A stretch of 64,000 nucleotides of DNA from Sodaliphilus pleomorphus (lineage in GTDB: Bacteria; Bacteroidota; Bacteroidia; Bacteroidales; Muribaculaceae). The notes beneath the pieces were generated by a model, which saw nothing but the letters and a program-made list of their open reading frames with translations, ran no database searches and was not told where the DNA came from. The position numbers were made by a program, and so were the translations under genes. Each line of letters opens with the position of its first letter. Within the stretch, counting starts at the first letter, position 1. Shown here piece by piece: positions 26,745 to 35,556 of the stretch. Location: contig NZ_CP045696.1 in NCBI RefSeq assembly GCF_009676955.1, forward strand, positions 1,428,501-1,492,500, given 5' to 3'.

Positions 26745-27274
26745 AACTTGCATATATTAGACTCGTGTGTGTGGCAGCGCTTGCCATGTGCAGCCACGGC
26801 CTGTGCCACTCGAGCGGCATCTACAATCCCGACGATTATATCGACACCTTTACGGTCGTGGTGCCAGAGTTGAATGTCGACAGTACTTTTTTGGAAGACA
26901 TTCACAACTACATGCTCGAAGACACAACCGAAAAGTATGCCCAATGGGAAAAGTCGGTCCACACAAATGGTGACGAGAAAAACCCAATTTCTATATATTG
27001 CAATGTAAAAAATGATTCAATCTGTGTAATGGATTACAGTTTTGATGGCTGGCGCGCTCGAATGTCAACAGGCTTCACAAAATACCGGGGGTGGCTGTAT
27101 TGGTTCAACACCATGCTGCCCGGGGGCTTGATGCGGGGCTACACCACATCTCCTCCCACAACCCGCAAGTTCCACATAAGCAACTACCAGTTTGCCGACA
27201 TTTTCCCTTACAGAGTTGTATATGACTACAAAAACAGGAAGTTTCTGCACAAGTGTGCCACGGCAAAATACTGA
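26741..27274 (+). CDS. Secreted hypothetical protein, tandem paralogue A
   Basis: 177 residues with an N-terminal signal peptide (MKLAYIRLVCVAALAMCSHG) and no lipobox. The body has FTVVVPELNVDSTFLEDIHN, then an aromatic segment FTKYRGWLYWFNTMLPGGLM that is shared with the next gene (FTKYNGWLYWFNDMLPDGLM). Both end in a basic strand region. No family is recognised. GC is lower than the neighbours, and the gene starts inside the Rhs remnant's tail (26741 against 26744). It could be a secreted or periplasmic partner of the lost Rhs toxin, but no evidence fixes this. Confidence 0.6.
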   Translation: MKLAYIRLVCVAALAMCSHGLCHSSGIYNPDDYIDTFTVVVPELNVDSTFLEDIHNYMLEDTTEKYAQWEKSVHTNGDEKNPISIYCNVKNDSICVMDYSFDGWRARMSTGFTKYRGWLYWFNTMLPGGLMRGYTTSPPTTRKFHISNYQFADIFPYRVVYDYKNRKFLHKCATAKY

Positions 27275-27424
27275 GCTGCGGTATCGCCGGTGCCGAGACT
27301 CAAGGCCATGCAACTTGAACATGAAATTGCTGGTTCACATGTATGTGACCAGCCCATTACATCAGGTCCTGCCAGCAACAGCGACCTATGGCTCATTACA
27401 GATGTTTTCAAAAAAAAATGCAAC

Positions 27425-27961
27425 ATGAAATTGACTTGTATAAAAACTGCTGTCGCAATGGTTATTTTGTTGTGCAGCCACATCAATTGCCTCTCCCAGG
27501 GCACCTATGAAATCGATCTTTATGCCGTCACCTTCACCGCCGAAATACCTGAAGTGAAGGTGGATCAATTGTTGCTGAGAGAAATCCACAACTTCATATT
27601 TAGCGACAAAACCGACAAGCAGGCCCAACGGCTGAAAGCCAACCACCAAGACGACGACAGCCACTATATTATGGTTTCGTGTCGCGTTTACAACGATTCA
27701 ATTTGTGAGATTTATTTCAATATTGATGGCATCCGCGACTGCATATCTGCGGGCTTCACAAAGTACAATGGGTGGCTGTATTGGTTCAACGACATGTTGC
27801 CCGACGGGTTGATGCTGGGTTACTCAGCCTCTCCTCAGGTAACACGCCGATTCTTTGTAGACAATAATAAAGCAAACTACCTGACTTCCCACAAGTTTGT
27901 GTATAACTACAAAAAATGCAAAATCACGAGTAAATGGTATAGGAAAAAACGTATATACTGA
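27425..27961 (+). CDS. Secreted hypothetical protein, tandem paralogue B
   Basis: 178 residues from ATG 27425; the longer frame from 27290 has no signal-like start. Signal peptide MKLTCIKTAVAMVILLCSHI, then a layout parallel to paralogue A: a strand pair with FTAEIPEVKVDQLLLREIHN, a Cys/Ser segment VYNDSICEIYFNIDG, and the shared aromatic motif at about 115-134. The C-terminus is strongly basic (KKCKITSKWYRKKRIY). The two genes arose by tandem duplication and have since diverged widely. Function unknown. Confidence 0.6.
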   Translation: MKLTCIKTAVAMVILLCSHINCLSQGTYEIDLYAVTFTAEIPEVKVDQLLLREIHNFIFSDKTDKQAQRLKANHQDDDSHYIMVSCRVYNDSICEIYFNIDGIRDCISAGFTKYNGWLYWFNDMLPDGLMLGYSASPQVTRRFFVDNNKANYLTSHKFVYNYKKCKITSKWYRKKRIY

Positions 27962-28006
27962 GGCATGCAACACTACCAATAATAACTAACAAACACTGAA
28001 ACAAAA

Positions 28007-28681
28007 ATGACGAAAACTGCCAAACGACTGCTGCTGGCGGCAATGCTGCTGCTGGCAAGCGTGCCGGCCACCAAGGCCGGCGAGAGCCTGGGAGCCTACT
28101 TGAAGGCGGGCTTCAACATGTCGAACTACGTGATGGGCGAGATGCCCCACGGCATGAAGCCGGGGTTCCACTTCGGGGCAGGCTACGAGTACCGCATGGC
28201 GCCACGCTGGGGCATGGCCGTGGAAATGTACATGAGCTTCCAGGGCGCCAAGTTCGACCCCAAGAAGATCGACAACATCGACGAGGTGATGGAGGCCGAC
28301 GAGCAGGGCGTGAAGCTCGACAAAGACATCACGCTCAACGCCATCTACTTTGAGCTGCCAGTGCTGGCCAAGTTCTACGTCACGCCACGCTTGAGCATCG
28401 ACTTGGGCCCGCAGCTGGGCATAGCGGCGCAAAACCACCTGAAGATGGGCGATGTGCAGGTCGACAAGGTGGGGCGCTCGTTTGAGGCCTGGGACTTGAG
28501 TGCCTCGGCAGGCCTCACGTGGTGCGTCACGCCGCGCCTGCTGGTGCAGGCCCGCTACAACCTGAGCTTGATAAAGGTGATGAAAGGCATCGACATCGAC
28601 GAGTACATGCCGCAGGCGGGCAACCGCAACTACGACGACCGCATCCAGAACCTCCAGCTCTCGGTGGGCTACCGCTTCTGA
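28007..28681 (+). CDS. Outer-membrane beta-barrel protein (PorT-like family)
   Basis: 224 residues. The signal peptide ends near residue 24 (PATKAGES). Alternating strands follow in the pattern of small 8-stranded Bacteroidetes barrels: GAYLKAGFNMSNYV, FGAGYEYRMAPRWGMAVEMY, AIYFELPVLAKFYVTPRLSI, ASAGLTWCVTPRLLVQARYN, and a final LQLSVGYRF with the terminal Phe typical of outer-membrane insertion. This is the outer membrane beta-barrel (OMP_b-brl_2/PorT-like) type. Ligand unknown. It is monocistronic. Confidence 0.75.
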   Translation: MTKTAKRLLLAAMLLLASVPATKAGESLGAYLKAGFNMSNYVMGEMPHGMKPGFHFGAGYEYRMAPRWGMAVEMYMSFQGAKFDPKKIDNIDEVMEADEQGVKLDKDITLNAIYFELPVLAKFYVTPRLSIDLGPQLGIAAQNHLKMGDVQVDKVGRSFEAWDLSASAGLTWCVTPRLLVQARYNLSLIKVMKGIDIDEYMPQAGNRNYDDRIQNLQLSVGYRF

Positions 28682-28767
28682 GCGACAGGGCGCCGAGAGC
28701 GGCAAGAATTTAGACCGATTTTTGAAAAAATGTGGGCTTTTTGCTTTTAAATCTTGAGAATATCGAT

Positions 28768-28775
28768 TAATTTTG
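28768..28775 (+). promoter_or_regulatory. -7 box upstream of TPR protein gene
   Basis: TAATTTTG matches TAnnTTTG, 137 nt upstream of the ATG at 28912; the transcript would carry a long leader. Confidence 0.45.
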
Positions 28776-28911
28776 CAACCGAATTTGCTAAAATGTGAAA
28801 GAGCAATGCCGCACAAGCCACACTGGCAGGCGGCGCGGTGCTCTCGCATGGCTGCAGGTTGAAAGAAAAAAAGACTTATATCTTTAATCTAAGTAAATTA
28901 CAAAGCAAGAT

Positions 28912-29613
28912 ATGGCAAACAAGACAAAAGGTAGTGCTCGCACCTCGGTAGAAGGCATCAATGATTCCCTCTCGTCAATCGAGCAAAAGTTGGAGAACAA
29001 TCAGAAATACATCTACTATGCGCTCATCGCAGTGGCGGTGGTCATCCTGGCCGTGGGCGGATACCTGTGGTATCGCAGCAGTGCCATCGAGAAGGGCAAC
29101 AAGGAGATAGGCAAGGCCGACATACAGCTGCTCATGTACAACAACCCCGACAGCGCCCTCACGCTCTACAAGCGCGTGGCCGAGCGCAACAGCTTCGGGC
29201 CCGCCAACCGCGCCGCCCAGATGGCCGCAACCATCCTGTTCCAGAAGGGCAAGTACGATGAGGCACTCAAGTACTTGAAGAAGAGCAAACCCGAGGGTGA
29301 CGTGGCCGGCCCGGCCATGAAGTCGCTCGAGGGCGACTGCTATGTCAACAAGAGCCAGGCCAAGGGAGGCAAGCAATACTACAACGAGGCACTCAGCGCC
29401 TATGACGAGGCCATAAAGCTCGCCGGCGACAACGAGAACTACACGCCGGTGTTCATGCTCAAGAAGGCCACTGTGCTGCACGCCAACGCAAAATATGCCG
29501 ACGAGCTCAAGGTGTATGAAGACATGAAGCAGCAGTTCCCCACCTACGCGCTGCAGAACCGCATCAACCTCGACAAGTACATCGAGCGTGCCAAGGCTCT
29601 TGCCGGCAAGTGA
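28912..29613 (+). CDS. Membrane-anchored TPR protein (YfgM-like)
   Basis: 233 residues. A cytoplasmic N-terminus (1-33) is followed by one transmembrane helix (YYALIAVAVVILAVGGYLWY, about 34-53) and a periplasmic TPR-like helical region: NPDSALTLYKRVAE, KYDEALKYLKKSKPEG, ALSAYDEAIKLAGDNE and YADELKVYEDMKQ. The layout is that of YfgM-type proteins linked with Sec translocon and periplasmic chaperones. It is a core Bacteroidales gene followed by a strong terminator (29667) and pyrH. The role is inferred from architecture. Confidence 0.75.
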   Translation: MANKTKGSARTSVEGINDSLSSIEQKLENNQKYIYYALIAVAVVILAVGGYLWYRSSAIEKGNKEIGKADIQLLMYNNPDSALTLYKRVAERNSFGPANRAAQMAATILFQKGKYDEALKYLKKSKPEGDVAGPAMKSLEGDCYVNKSQAKGGKQYYNEALSAYDEAIKLAGDNENYTPVFMLKKATVLHANAKYADELKVYEDMKQQFPTYALQNRINLDKYIERAKALAGK

Positions 29614-29666
29614 TCGTGCGCCTGAGCGGCGATATCATTCAAGTATATATATTATAATTTTTCAAG

Positions 29667-29708
29667 AGGCTGGACAACTGCACACCACATTGTCCGGCCT
29701 TTTTTTTA
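29667..29708 (+). terminator. Rho-independent terminator of TPR gene
   Basis: AGGCTGGACAA / TTGTCCGGCCT stem with one mismatch, then eight T. Confidence 0.85.
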
Positions 29709-29730
29709 TGCTTTTTGCCTGGAAAAGCCG

Positions 29731-29738
29731 TATCTTTG
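29731..29738 (+). promoter_or_regulatory. -7 box of pyrH promoter
   Basis: TATCTTTG, with a TTTTTG element about 15 nt upstream (29711-29716). The ATG follows 57 nt later. Confidence 0.6.
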
Positions 29739-29795
29739 CCACTGCAAAAGAAACAACACAACATCATCATCAAACCATCAAAGCAAAACAAAGCA

Positions 29796-30524
29796 ATGAA
29801 GACAATCTACAAGCGCATTCTGCTCAAGCTCAGCGGCGAGTCGCTGGCAGGCGAGCAGGGCTTCGGCATCGACCAGCAGCGCGTGGCCGACTATAGCGAG
29901 CAAATCAAGGAAATCGTCGACGCTGGCGTCGAGGTGGCTGTCGTGATAGGCGGCGGCAACATCTTCCGCGGCCTCAAGGGCGCCGCCCAGGGTGTCGACC
30001 GCGTGAAAGGCGACTACATGGGCATGCTGGCCACGGTGATCAACTCGCTGGCCCTCTCGAGCGGCCTCGACGCCGTGGGGCAGCCCTCGCAGGTGCTCAC
30101 AGCCGTGGGCATGTTTCCCATAGGCGAGCAGTACAGCAAGTGGCGTGCCATCGAGGCCATGCAGCAGGGCAAGGTAGCCATCATGTCGTGCGGCACGGGC
30201 AACCCGTTTTTCACCACCGACACGGGCTCGGCCCTGCGCGGCATCGAGGTGGGGGCCGACGTGATGCTCAAGGGCACGCGCGTCGACGGCATCTACACGG
30301 CCGACCCCGAGAAAGACCCCACGGCCACCAAGTTTGACCGCATCACCTACGACGAGATCTACCGCCGCGGGCTGAAAGTGATGGACATGACGGCCACCAT
30401 CATGTGCAAGGAAAACAACCTGCCCATACACGTGTTCAACATGGACGTGAAGGGCAACCTGCGCAAGGTGGTGAGCGGCGAGCCGTGCGGCACCGTCGTG
30501 TACCAGGACAACACCGGCCGGTAA
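29796..30524 (+). CDS. pyrH: UMP kinase
   Basis: 242-residue cytosolic kinase that phosphorylates UMP to UDP. The start at 29796 gives MKTIYKRILLKLSGESLAGEQGFGI, the standard amino-acid-kinase opening; the longer frame from 29715 overlaps the promoter. The nucleotide-binding VAVVIGGGNIFRG is at about 51-63, with ATVINSLALSSGLDAVG near 80-96. The GTGNPFFTTDTGSALRGIEV segment (about 132-151) is typical of UMP kinases. All motifs are intact and the length is normal. Confidence 0.96.
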   Translation: MKTIYKRILLKLSGESLAGEQGFGIDQQRVADYSEQIKEIVDAGVEVAVVIGGGNIFRGLKGAAQGVDRVKGDYMGMLATVINSLALSSGLDAVGQPSQVLTAVGMFPIGEQYSKWRAIEAMQQGKVAIMSCGTGNPFFTTDTGSALRGIEVGADVMLKGTRVDGIYTADPEKDPTATKFDRITYDEIYRRGLKVMDMTATIMCKENNLPIHVFNMDVKGNLRKVVSGEPCGTVVYQDNTGR

Positions 30525-30576
30525 AAGCTATCGTTTTTCTTCTCACGCCACGCCCGCAGCGCAGAGACAGACAGGG

Positions 30577-32040
30577 CTACATGTACTGCATCTGCACGTA
30601 GTGGCACACACACAGCGTCACCGCCAGCACGAGGGCATAGACTGCCGCAAAGGTGCACAGCGCGTGACGCATTTTCTTGTCGCGCCACTGGCACAGCACA
30701 TAGACGGCGATCACCACAAACAGCGGTTGCAGCGGCAGCGTGTAGCGCGCCACCGAGCCGCCGGTGGCATAGGCCACAGCCAGGAAGCACGCCACAGGCC
30801 ACAGCGCCAGCCAGCCCAGCGAGCGAGCACGCCGCCAGCTCATAAACAGGAAGTAGAACAGCGACAGCCCGCCCACGGCATACCACGTGCAGGTGGTGCG
30901 CGACAAGATGTTGAGCACGCTGTAGTCGCCCCTGAGCCAGGGGAAGGGCACCAGGTAGAGCGCCGTGGCCGTGACGGGGGTGAGCAGCACCTTGAGCCAC
31001 AGCGGGTGGTAGAAGTAGTCGCCCAGCACCGCGCGCAAGGGCTGCTGCGAGGGGCCCACAATGTACATCTCGCTCATGCGGTCGGCACTGCGGGTGGTGT
31101 TGACCAGGGTGCGCACCTGGTGGTAGAAGTAGGCCTCGCGGGCAAACACCTCGGTGCCCAGCACAAAGAGCACCAGGGTGATGAGCAGCAGCGCCCCGCC
31201 GCGCCGCCAGTTGCGCCGCCAGTCATGGGCCACGGCCAGCACGATGCCCGCCGCCACAAAATAGGCCATGGTGCCGCGCGTGGAAATGAGCATGCCGGCA
31301 CCCAGAAAGAACACAAGCGTCTCGCGCCAGAGCTTTGCGCCGTGCAAGGTCTCGCTCCGGGCCAGGCCCGAGAGCACATAGCCCACCATGGCCATGCCCA
31401 TGTAGTTGAGCGCCTCCTTCTGCAAGAGCGCCCCCTGCGAGAGCATGTAGGTAGACAGCGCCATGAGCAGCATGGCCAGCAGCATGACCTGGCGGCCGCC
31501 GCTCTCGAGGCGGCCGGCCAACAGGCGGCACGCCATGAACCCGAACACCACCATCGAGAGCAACGTGAGCATGTAGTTCACCGCCATGGGCCACACCAGG
31601 CTCACGCCCAGCAGCTTCCACGTGAGGTAGATCATGGCCGGCAGCCCGTAGTAGTGCACATTGCGCTGGGGCGGCACGCTGCCGTCGTAGTAGTGCAAGG
31701 CACACTTATAGTACTTGCCGCCGTCGCTCAAGATGTGGGGAGCATCGAGGGGGCGCCCGGCGTGCACAGTCCACGACCACATGTTGTAGACTGCAAAAGC
31801 CATGAGCCCTGCACCCACCACATAGAGCAGCACAAGGCTGCCCGTGGAGCAGTGGCGCGAGCGCGACAACACGGCACGCGGCACGGCATAGCCCACGGCC
31901 ATGGCTGCAACGATGCGGGCGGCGTCGGGCATGGCGAAGTATCGCCAGGTGAGCACCGCGGCCACGGCAAGCGATAGCAGCTCGAGCAAGAGCAGCCCAC
32001 GGCGCAGGCGCGGCGAGGGAGTGGCGGTGATTTTTTCCAT
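30577..32040 (-). CDS. Polytopic membrane protein (GT39/mannosyltransferase-like)
   Basis: 487 residues from ATG 32040. Twelve or so hydrophobic helices are visible, separated by short basic loops. A large loop between the first two helix groups carries HILSDGGKYYKCALHYYDGS and NVHYYGLPAMIYLTWK, an Asp/aromatic region like the donor-binding loops of GT-C (ArnT/PMT-like) glycosyltransferases. The C-terminal helices follow GGSVARYTLPLQPLFVVIAV. No certain catalytic motif is visible, so the activity is unproven. The TACTTTTG box at 32059-32066 excludes the 32124 start; ATG 32049 is an alternative. The gene stands alone between pyrH and the glycine-lipid operon. Confidence 0.55.
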   Translation of the reverse strand: MEKITATPSPRLRRGLLLLELLSLAVAAVLTWRYFAMPDAARIVAAMAVGYAVPRAVLSRSRHCSTGSLVLLYVVGAGLMAFAVYNMWSWTVHAGRPLDAPHILSDGGKYYKCALHYYDGSVPPQRNVHYYGLPAMIYLTWKLLGVSLVWPMAVNYMLTLLSMVVFGFMACRLLAGRLESGGRQVMLLAMLLMALSTYMLSQGALLQKEALNYMGMAMVGYVLSGLARSETLHGAKLWRETLVFFLGAGMLISTRGTMAYFVAAGIVLAVAHDWRRNWRRGGALLLITLVLFVLGTEVFAREAYFYHQVRTLVNTTRSADRMSEMYIVGPSQQPLRAVLGDYFYHPLWLKVLLTPVTATALYLVPFPWLRGDYSVLNILSRTTCTWYAVGGLSLFYFLFMSWRRARSLGWLALWPVACFLAVAYATGGSVARYTLPLQPLFVVIAVYVLCQWRDKKMRHALCTFAAVYALVLAVTLCVCHYVQMQYM

Positions 32041-32058
32041 CAAGTACATAATTTGACA

Positions 32059-32066
32059 CAAAAGTA
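32059..32066 (-). promoter_or_regulatory. -7 box of the polytopic membrane protein gene
   Basis: Reverse-strand TACTTTTG, which implies a very short leader before ATG 32049 or 32040. Confidence 0.5.
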
Positions 32067-32131
32067 ATGCTTTTATTCGGTATCTTGCCAAAGTTTCATG
32101 CAATGTTGATTGCAGTGTGGCCAATATTTCC

Positions 32132-32139
32132 TATCTTTG
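32132..32139 (+). promoter_or_regulatory. -7 box of glsA-glsB-wzi operon
   Basis: TATCTTTG lies 24 nt before the first ATG at 32163. No terminator is seen until after 35984. Confidence 0.55.
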
Positions 32140-32162
32140 CTTAGTCTACTTCACAGGAAATC

Positions 32163-33008
32163 ATGACGAGCGACAAGGAAATGATGCGTATCGATGTGGA
32201 TGAGGTGTTGCGCAAGCGCATGCCCCGGTACTACCGGCACATTCCAAAGTGGCTGACGGGCTGGCTCAAGCGCACCATTCACCAAGACGAGCTCAACGCC
32301 ATCTTGCAGCACATGACGGCCCAGCCGGGCGGCGTGGAGGCTGCCGATGCCGCCCTGAGCGACCTGCAAGTCACGGCCACCCTGGTGGGCGGCCACAACG
32401 TGCCCAGCCAGGGGCGCTACATCTTTGTGAGCAACCACCCGCTGGGCGGCCTCGACGGGCTGTCGCTCATCTCGGTGCTGGGCCACAAGTACGACGGGCA
32501 CATACGCTTCCTGGTCAACGACCTGCTCATGGCCGTGAAGCCCCTGCAAGGCATCTTCCTGCCCGTCAACAAGTACGGGCGCCAGAGCCGCCTGGCCGCA
32601 GTCGAAATCGAGCGCCAGTACCAGGGCGACAACCAGATGATCACCTTCCCGGCCGGGCTGTGCTCGCGCATGACGGGCAGCGGCGAGATTCACGACCTGG
32701 AGTGGCACAAGATGGTGGTGACCCACGCCCTGCACAGCCACCGCGACGTGGTGCCCCTGTACTTCGACGGGCGCAACTCGGGTTTCTTCTACCGGCTGGC
32801 GCGCTGGCGCAAGCGGCTGGGCCTCAAGTTCAACTACGAGATGGTGTATCTGCCCGGCGAGATGTTCAAGTGCCGCGGCAGCAACTTCAAGATCTATGTG
32901 GGGCAGCCCGTGCCGTGGCAGTCGCTCGATGCCAGGCACCCGGCGCAGGAAGCGCGCCGCCTGTGCAGCATGACCTACGGGCTCAGGCCCGCCAAGGAAA
33001 AGGAATAG
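32163..33008 (+). CDS. glsA: Lysophospholipid/glycine-lipid O-acyltransferase
   Basis: 281-residue PlsC-type acyltransferase. The acyltransferase motif SNHPLGGLDG (90-99, H92 and D98) and a second motif TFPAGLCSR take the place of the PlsC EGTRS block. In Bacteroides thetaiotaomicron a GNAT-type N-acyltransferase (GlsB) and a PlsC-type O-acyltransferase (GlsA) make N-acyl-3-acyloxy glycine lipids. Here the two families are adjacent, separated by 3 nt, in the order PlsC then GNAT. The symbol rests on this pairing and on family type, not on direct similarity data. It acts on the cytoplasmic face of the inner membrane. Confidence 0.8.
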   Translation: MTSDKEMMRIDVDEVLRKRMPRYYRHIPKWLTGWLKRTIHQDELNAILQHMTAQPGGVEAADAALSDLQVTATLVGGHNVPSQGRYIFVSNHPLGGLDGLSLISVLGHKYDGHIRFLVNDLLMAVKPLQGIFLPVNKYGRQSRLAAVEIERQYQGDNQMITFPAGLCSRMTGSGEIHDLEWHKMVVTHALHSHRDVVPLYFDGRNSGFFYRLARWRKRLGLKFNYEMVYLPGEMFKCRGSNFKIYVGQPVPWQSLDARHPAQEARRLCSMTYGLRPAKEKE

Positions 33009-33011
33009 TAA

Positions 33012-33974
33012 ATGACACATATACATCACAGCAAGATGGTTGAAAAAATTATTGATCCTGTCGACCCAGCCCTCATCGAGCAAGAGCTCACACCCGAGCG
33101 CTTCCTGCGCCGCACCAACAAGGCCGACAACGTGATCTATGTTGTCGACGCCAAGTGCGCCCCCCACACGATGCGCGAGATAGGGCGCCTGCGCGAGATT
33201 TCGTTCAGGGCCTCGGGCGGCGGCACGGGCAAGGCCTGCGACATCGACGAGTTTGACCTCATGGCTCCGCCGTGCCGGCAGCTGCTGGTGTGGAACCCGC
33301 ACAAGCGCGAAATCATAGGTGCCTACCGCTTTATCGCCGGCAACGACATCAAGACCAATGCCGACGGCTCGCCCCGCATAGCCATGGGGCACATGTTCAG
33401 GTTCTCGCCCGCCTTCATGCGCGACTACCTGCCCGTGACCATAGAGCTGGGCCGATCGTTTGTGCGCCCCGAGTACCAGTCGACCCACGCCGGCGTGAAG
33501 GCCATCTTTGCCCTCGACAACCTGTGGGACGGCCTGGGCGCGCTCACCGTGGTGCACCCCGAGATGAAATACCTCATGGGCAAGATGACCATGTATCCCG
33601 CCTACCGGCACGACTGCCGCAACCTGCTGCTGGCCTTCCTCAACCTCTACTTCCCCGACCCCGACGTGCTGGTGCGGCCCATCGACCCGCTCGAGACCAA
33701 TGCCGACGAGCAAGAGCTGGAGTCGTTCTTCGCCGGCAACGACTTCAAAGAGGACTACCGGCGGCTCAACGCCTACATACGCGACCACGGCATCAACATC
33801 CCTCCGCTGGTGAATGCCTACATGAGCCTGTCGCCCAAGATGCGCATGTTTGGCACAGCCATCAACCACGAGTTTGGCGAGGTGGAGGAGAGCGGCATCT
33901 TCTTCAAAATCGACGAGATTGCCAACCAGAAGAAAAGCCGCCACATCGACACCTACATAAAAGACAGCATGTAG
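33012..33974 (+). CDS. glsB: GNAT-type N-acyltransferase for glycine lipids
   Basis: 320 residues of the hemolysin/OlsB-like acetyltransferase type (Acetyltransf_5). The N-terminal APHTMREIGRLREISFRASG and FDLMAPPCRQLLVWNPHKRE match the acyl-CoA/ACP-binding beta region. IGAYRFIAGNDI and VTIELGRSFVRPEYQST follow, the core signature of this family. It probably attaches a 3-hydroxyacyl chain to glycine, with GlsA (upstream) adding the second acyl chain. The first ATG at 33012 is 3 nt after the glsA stop; a later Met at MVEKIID is possible. Confidence 0.8.
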   Translation: MTHIHHSKMVEKIIDPVDPALIEQELTPERFLRRTNKADNVIYVVDAKCAPHTMREIGRLREISFRASGGGTGKACDIDEFDLMAPPCRQLLVWNPHKREIIGAYRFIAGNDIKTNADGSPRIAMGHMFRFSPAFMRDYLPVTIELGRSFVRPEYQSTHAGVKAIFALDNLWDGLGALTVVHPEMKYLMGKMTMYPAYRHDCRNLLLAFLNLYFPDPDVLVRPIDPLETNADEQELESFFAGNDFKEDYRRLNAYIRDHGINIPPLVNAYMSLSPKMRMFGTAINHEFGEVEESGIFFKIDEIANQKKSRHIDTYIKDSM

Positions 33975-34014
33975 CGTGCGCACAGGCCTGCGACACACTA
34001 CCCAACAGCTACCG

Positions 34015-35556
34015 ATGAAACTGAGACTCAACACACTCGCACTGCTCGCGGCAGCCATGACCAGCACCCTGGCCACGGCCGCACAAGGAGGCATCGACTA
34101 TGAGGCTGGCGTGACCGTGAATGCCGGCAGCAGCCACCTGGCCCCCTACTACATCGCCTCCAACCGCGGCGGCACGCTCACCCAGCAATACGGCACGCTG
34201 GCATTTGCCAGCGCCGTGCACGAGCTCGACACGGCCCGGCGCGTGTCGTGGGGCTTCGGCGCCGAGGCATGGGCAGGCTACAGCTCGAGTGCCGACTACG
34301 ACCGCTACAGCGTGGCCGGCGACCTCTTCTACAACAACAGCCAGCACCCGGCCCGCCTGTGGGTGCAGCAACTCTACATCGAGGGCAAGTACCGCTCGGT
34401 GAGGGCCACGCTGGGAGCCAAGACGCTCACCTCGCCAGTGGTGAACCCAGCCCTGTCGAGCGGCGACATGGTGATGAGCGGCAACGCGCGCCTGGGCGGC
34501 GGCGTCAACGTGGGCTTTGTCGACTTCCAGCCCGTGCCCTTCACCCACGGCTGGCTCCAGCTGTGCGGGCAGGTGGGCTACTGGCGCACGGGCGACAGCC
34601 AGTGGCTCAAGCACCACTACAACTACTACAACAACTTCTTGACCACCGGCACGTGGTTCAACTACAAGTATGCCCACTTCCGCACCCGCCCCGACCAGCC
34701 CGTGGTGGTGACCTTCGGCATGCAGGCCGCCTACCAGTTTGGCGGCACCCAGGTGAAATATGACCACGGCATCGAGACCGGGCGCGTCAAGATGAAAAGC
34801 GACATGAAGGCCATCTTTCGCAGCATGATACCCGGCAGCGGCGGCGGCAACGCGGGCGACACCTTTGTCGAGGGCAACCACGTGGGCTCGTGGGACGTGG
34901 CCCTGGAGTGCCGCCTGCCCCGCGAAGCCCGCCTGCGCGCCTACCACGAGCGCCTGTGGGAAGACGGCAGCGGCATCGGCTTCCAGAACGGCTTCGACGG
35001 CCTGTGGGGCATCGAGTACCGCGCCGGCCACAGCGGCCCTGTCGAGGGCGTGGTGCTCGAGTGGGTAGAGCTCACCAACCAGAGCGGCCCCATCCACTTC
35101 AACCCGGCCGACCACGAGGGCAACCAGCTCACAGGCCAGGCCACCGGCGCCGACAACTACTACAACAACTATGCCTACAACGGCTATGCCAGCCACGGCA
35201 TGTCGATAGGGTCGCCCTTTGTGAAGGCACCCCTCTACAACACCAACGGCTACATGGGCTATCTCGACACCCAGATGCGCGGTCTGCACTTGGGCATCGC
35301 GGGCACCGTGGCGCCAGGCATTGGCTACCGTGCCCTGGCCAGCTACCGCCGCGCTTGGGGCACGCCCTTCCTGCCTCGCGTCGAGGGAGCCGGCTGCACC
35401 TCGCTGCTGGTCGAGACCGTGATCGTGCCCGCATGGATGCGCCAGCTCACCCTCAAGGCACAGTTTGCCTGCGACCTGGGCAAGCTCTACGGCGACAACG
35501 CCGGCGCCCTGGTATCGATCACCTATCACGGCAACCTAAACTTCAAGAAACGATGA
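34015..35556 (+). CDS. Wzi-type capsule assembly outer-membrane protein
   Basis: 513 residues with a signal peptide (MKLRLNTLALLAAAMTSTLA). Repeated amphipathic strands rich in Tyr/Asn/Gly follow, with DYEAGVTVNAGSSHLAPYYI near the start, WVQQLYIEGKYRSVRATLGA and ALECRLPREARLRAYHERLW in the middle, and a GALVSITYHGNLNFKKR end. This is the Wzi/capsule-assembly family, which in other bacteria anchors capsule polysaccharide. It follows the glycine-lipid genes by 40 nt and overlaps the next gene by 4 nt. The start at 34015 replaces a longer frame from 33976. Confidence 0.8.
   Translation: MKLRLNTLALLAAAMTSTLATAAQGGIDYEAGVTVNAGSSHLAPYYIASNRGGTLTQQYGTLAFASAVHELDTARRVSWGFGAEAWAGYSSSADYDRYSVAGDLFYNNSQHPARLWVQQLYIEGKYRSVRATLGAKTLTSPVVNPALSSGDMVMSGNARLGGGVNVGFVDFQPVPFTHGWLQLCGQVGYWRTGDSQWLKHHYNYYNNFLTTGTWFNYKYAHFRTRPDQPVVVTFGMQAAYQFGGTQVKYDHGIETGRVKMKSDMKAIFRSMIPGSGGGNAGDTFVEGNHVGSWDVALECRLPREARLRAYHERLWEDGSGIGFQNGFDGLWGIEYRAGHSGPVEGVVLEWVELTNQSGPIHFNPADHEGNQLTGQATGADNYYNNYAYNGYASHGMSIGSPFVKAPLYNTNGYMGYLDTQMRGLHLGIAGTVAPGIGYRALASYRRAWGTPFLPRVEGAGCTSLLVETVIVPAWMRQLTLKAQFACDLGKLYGDNAGALVSITYHGNLNFKKR

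Noticed and set aside
32151..34094. 647-codon minus-strand ORF opposite glsA and glsB
   Set aside because: Antisense shadow of two tightly spaced acyltransferase genes; no coding features.
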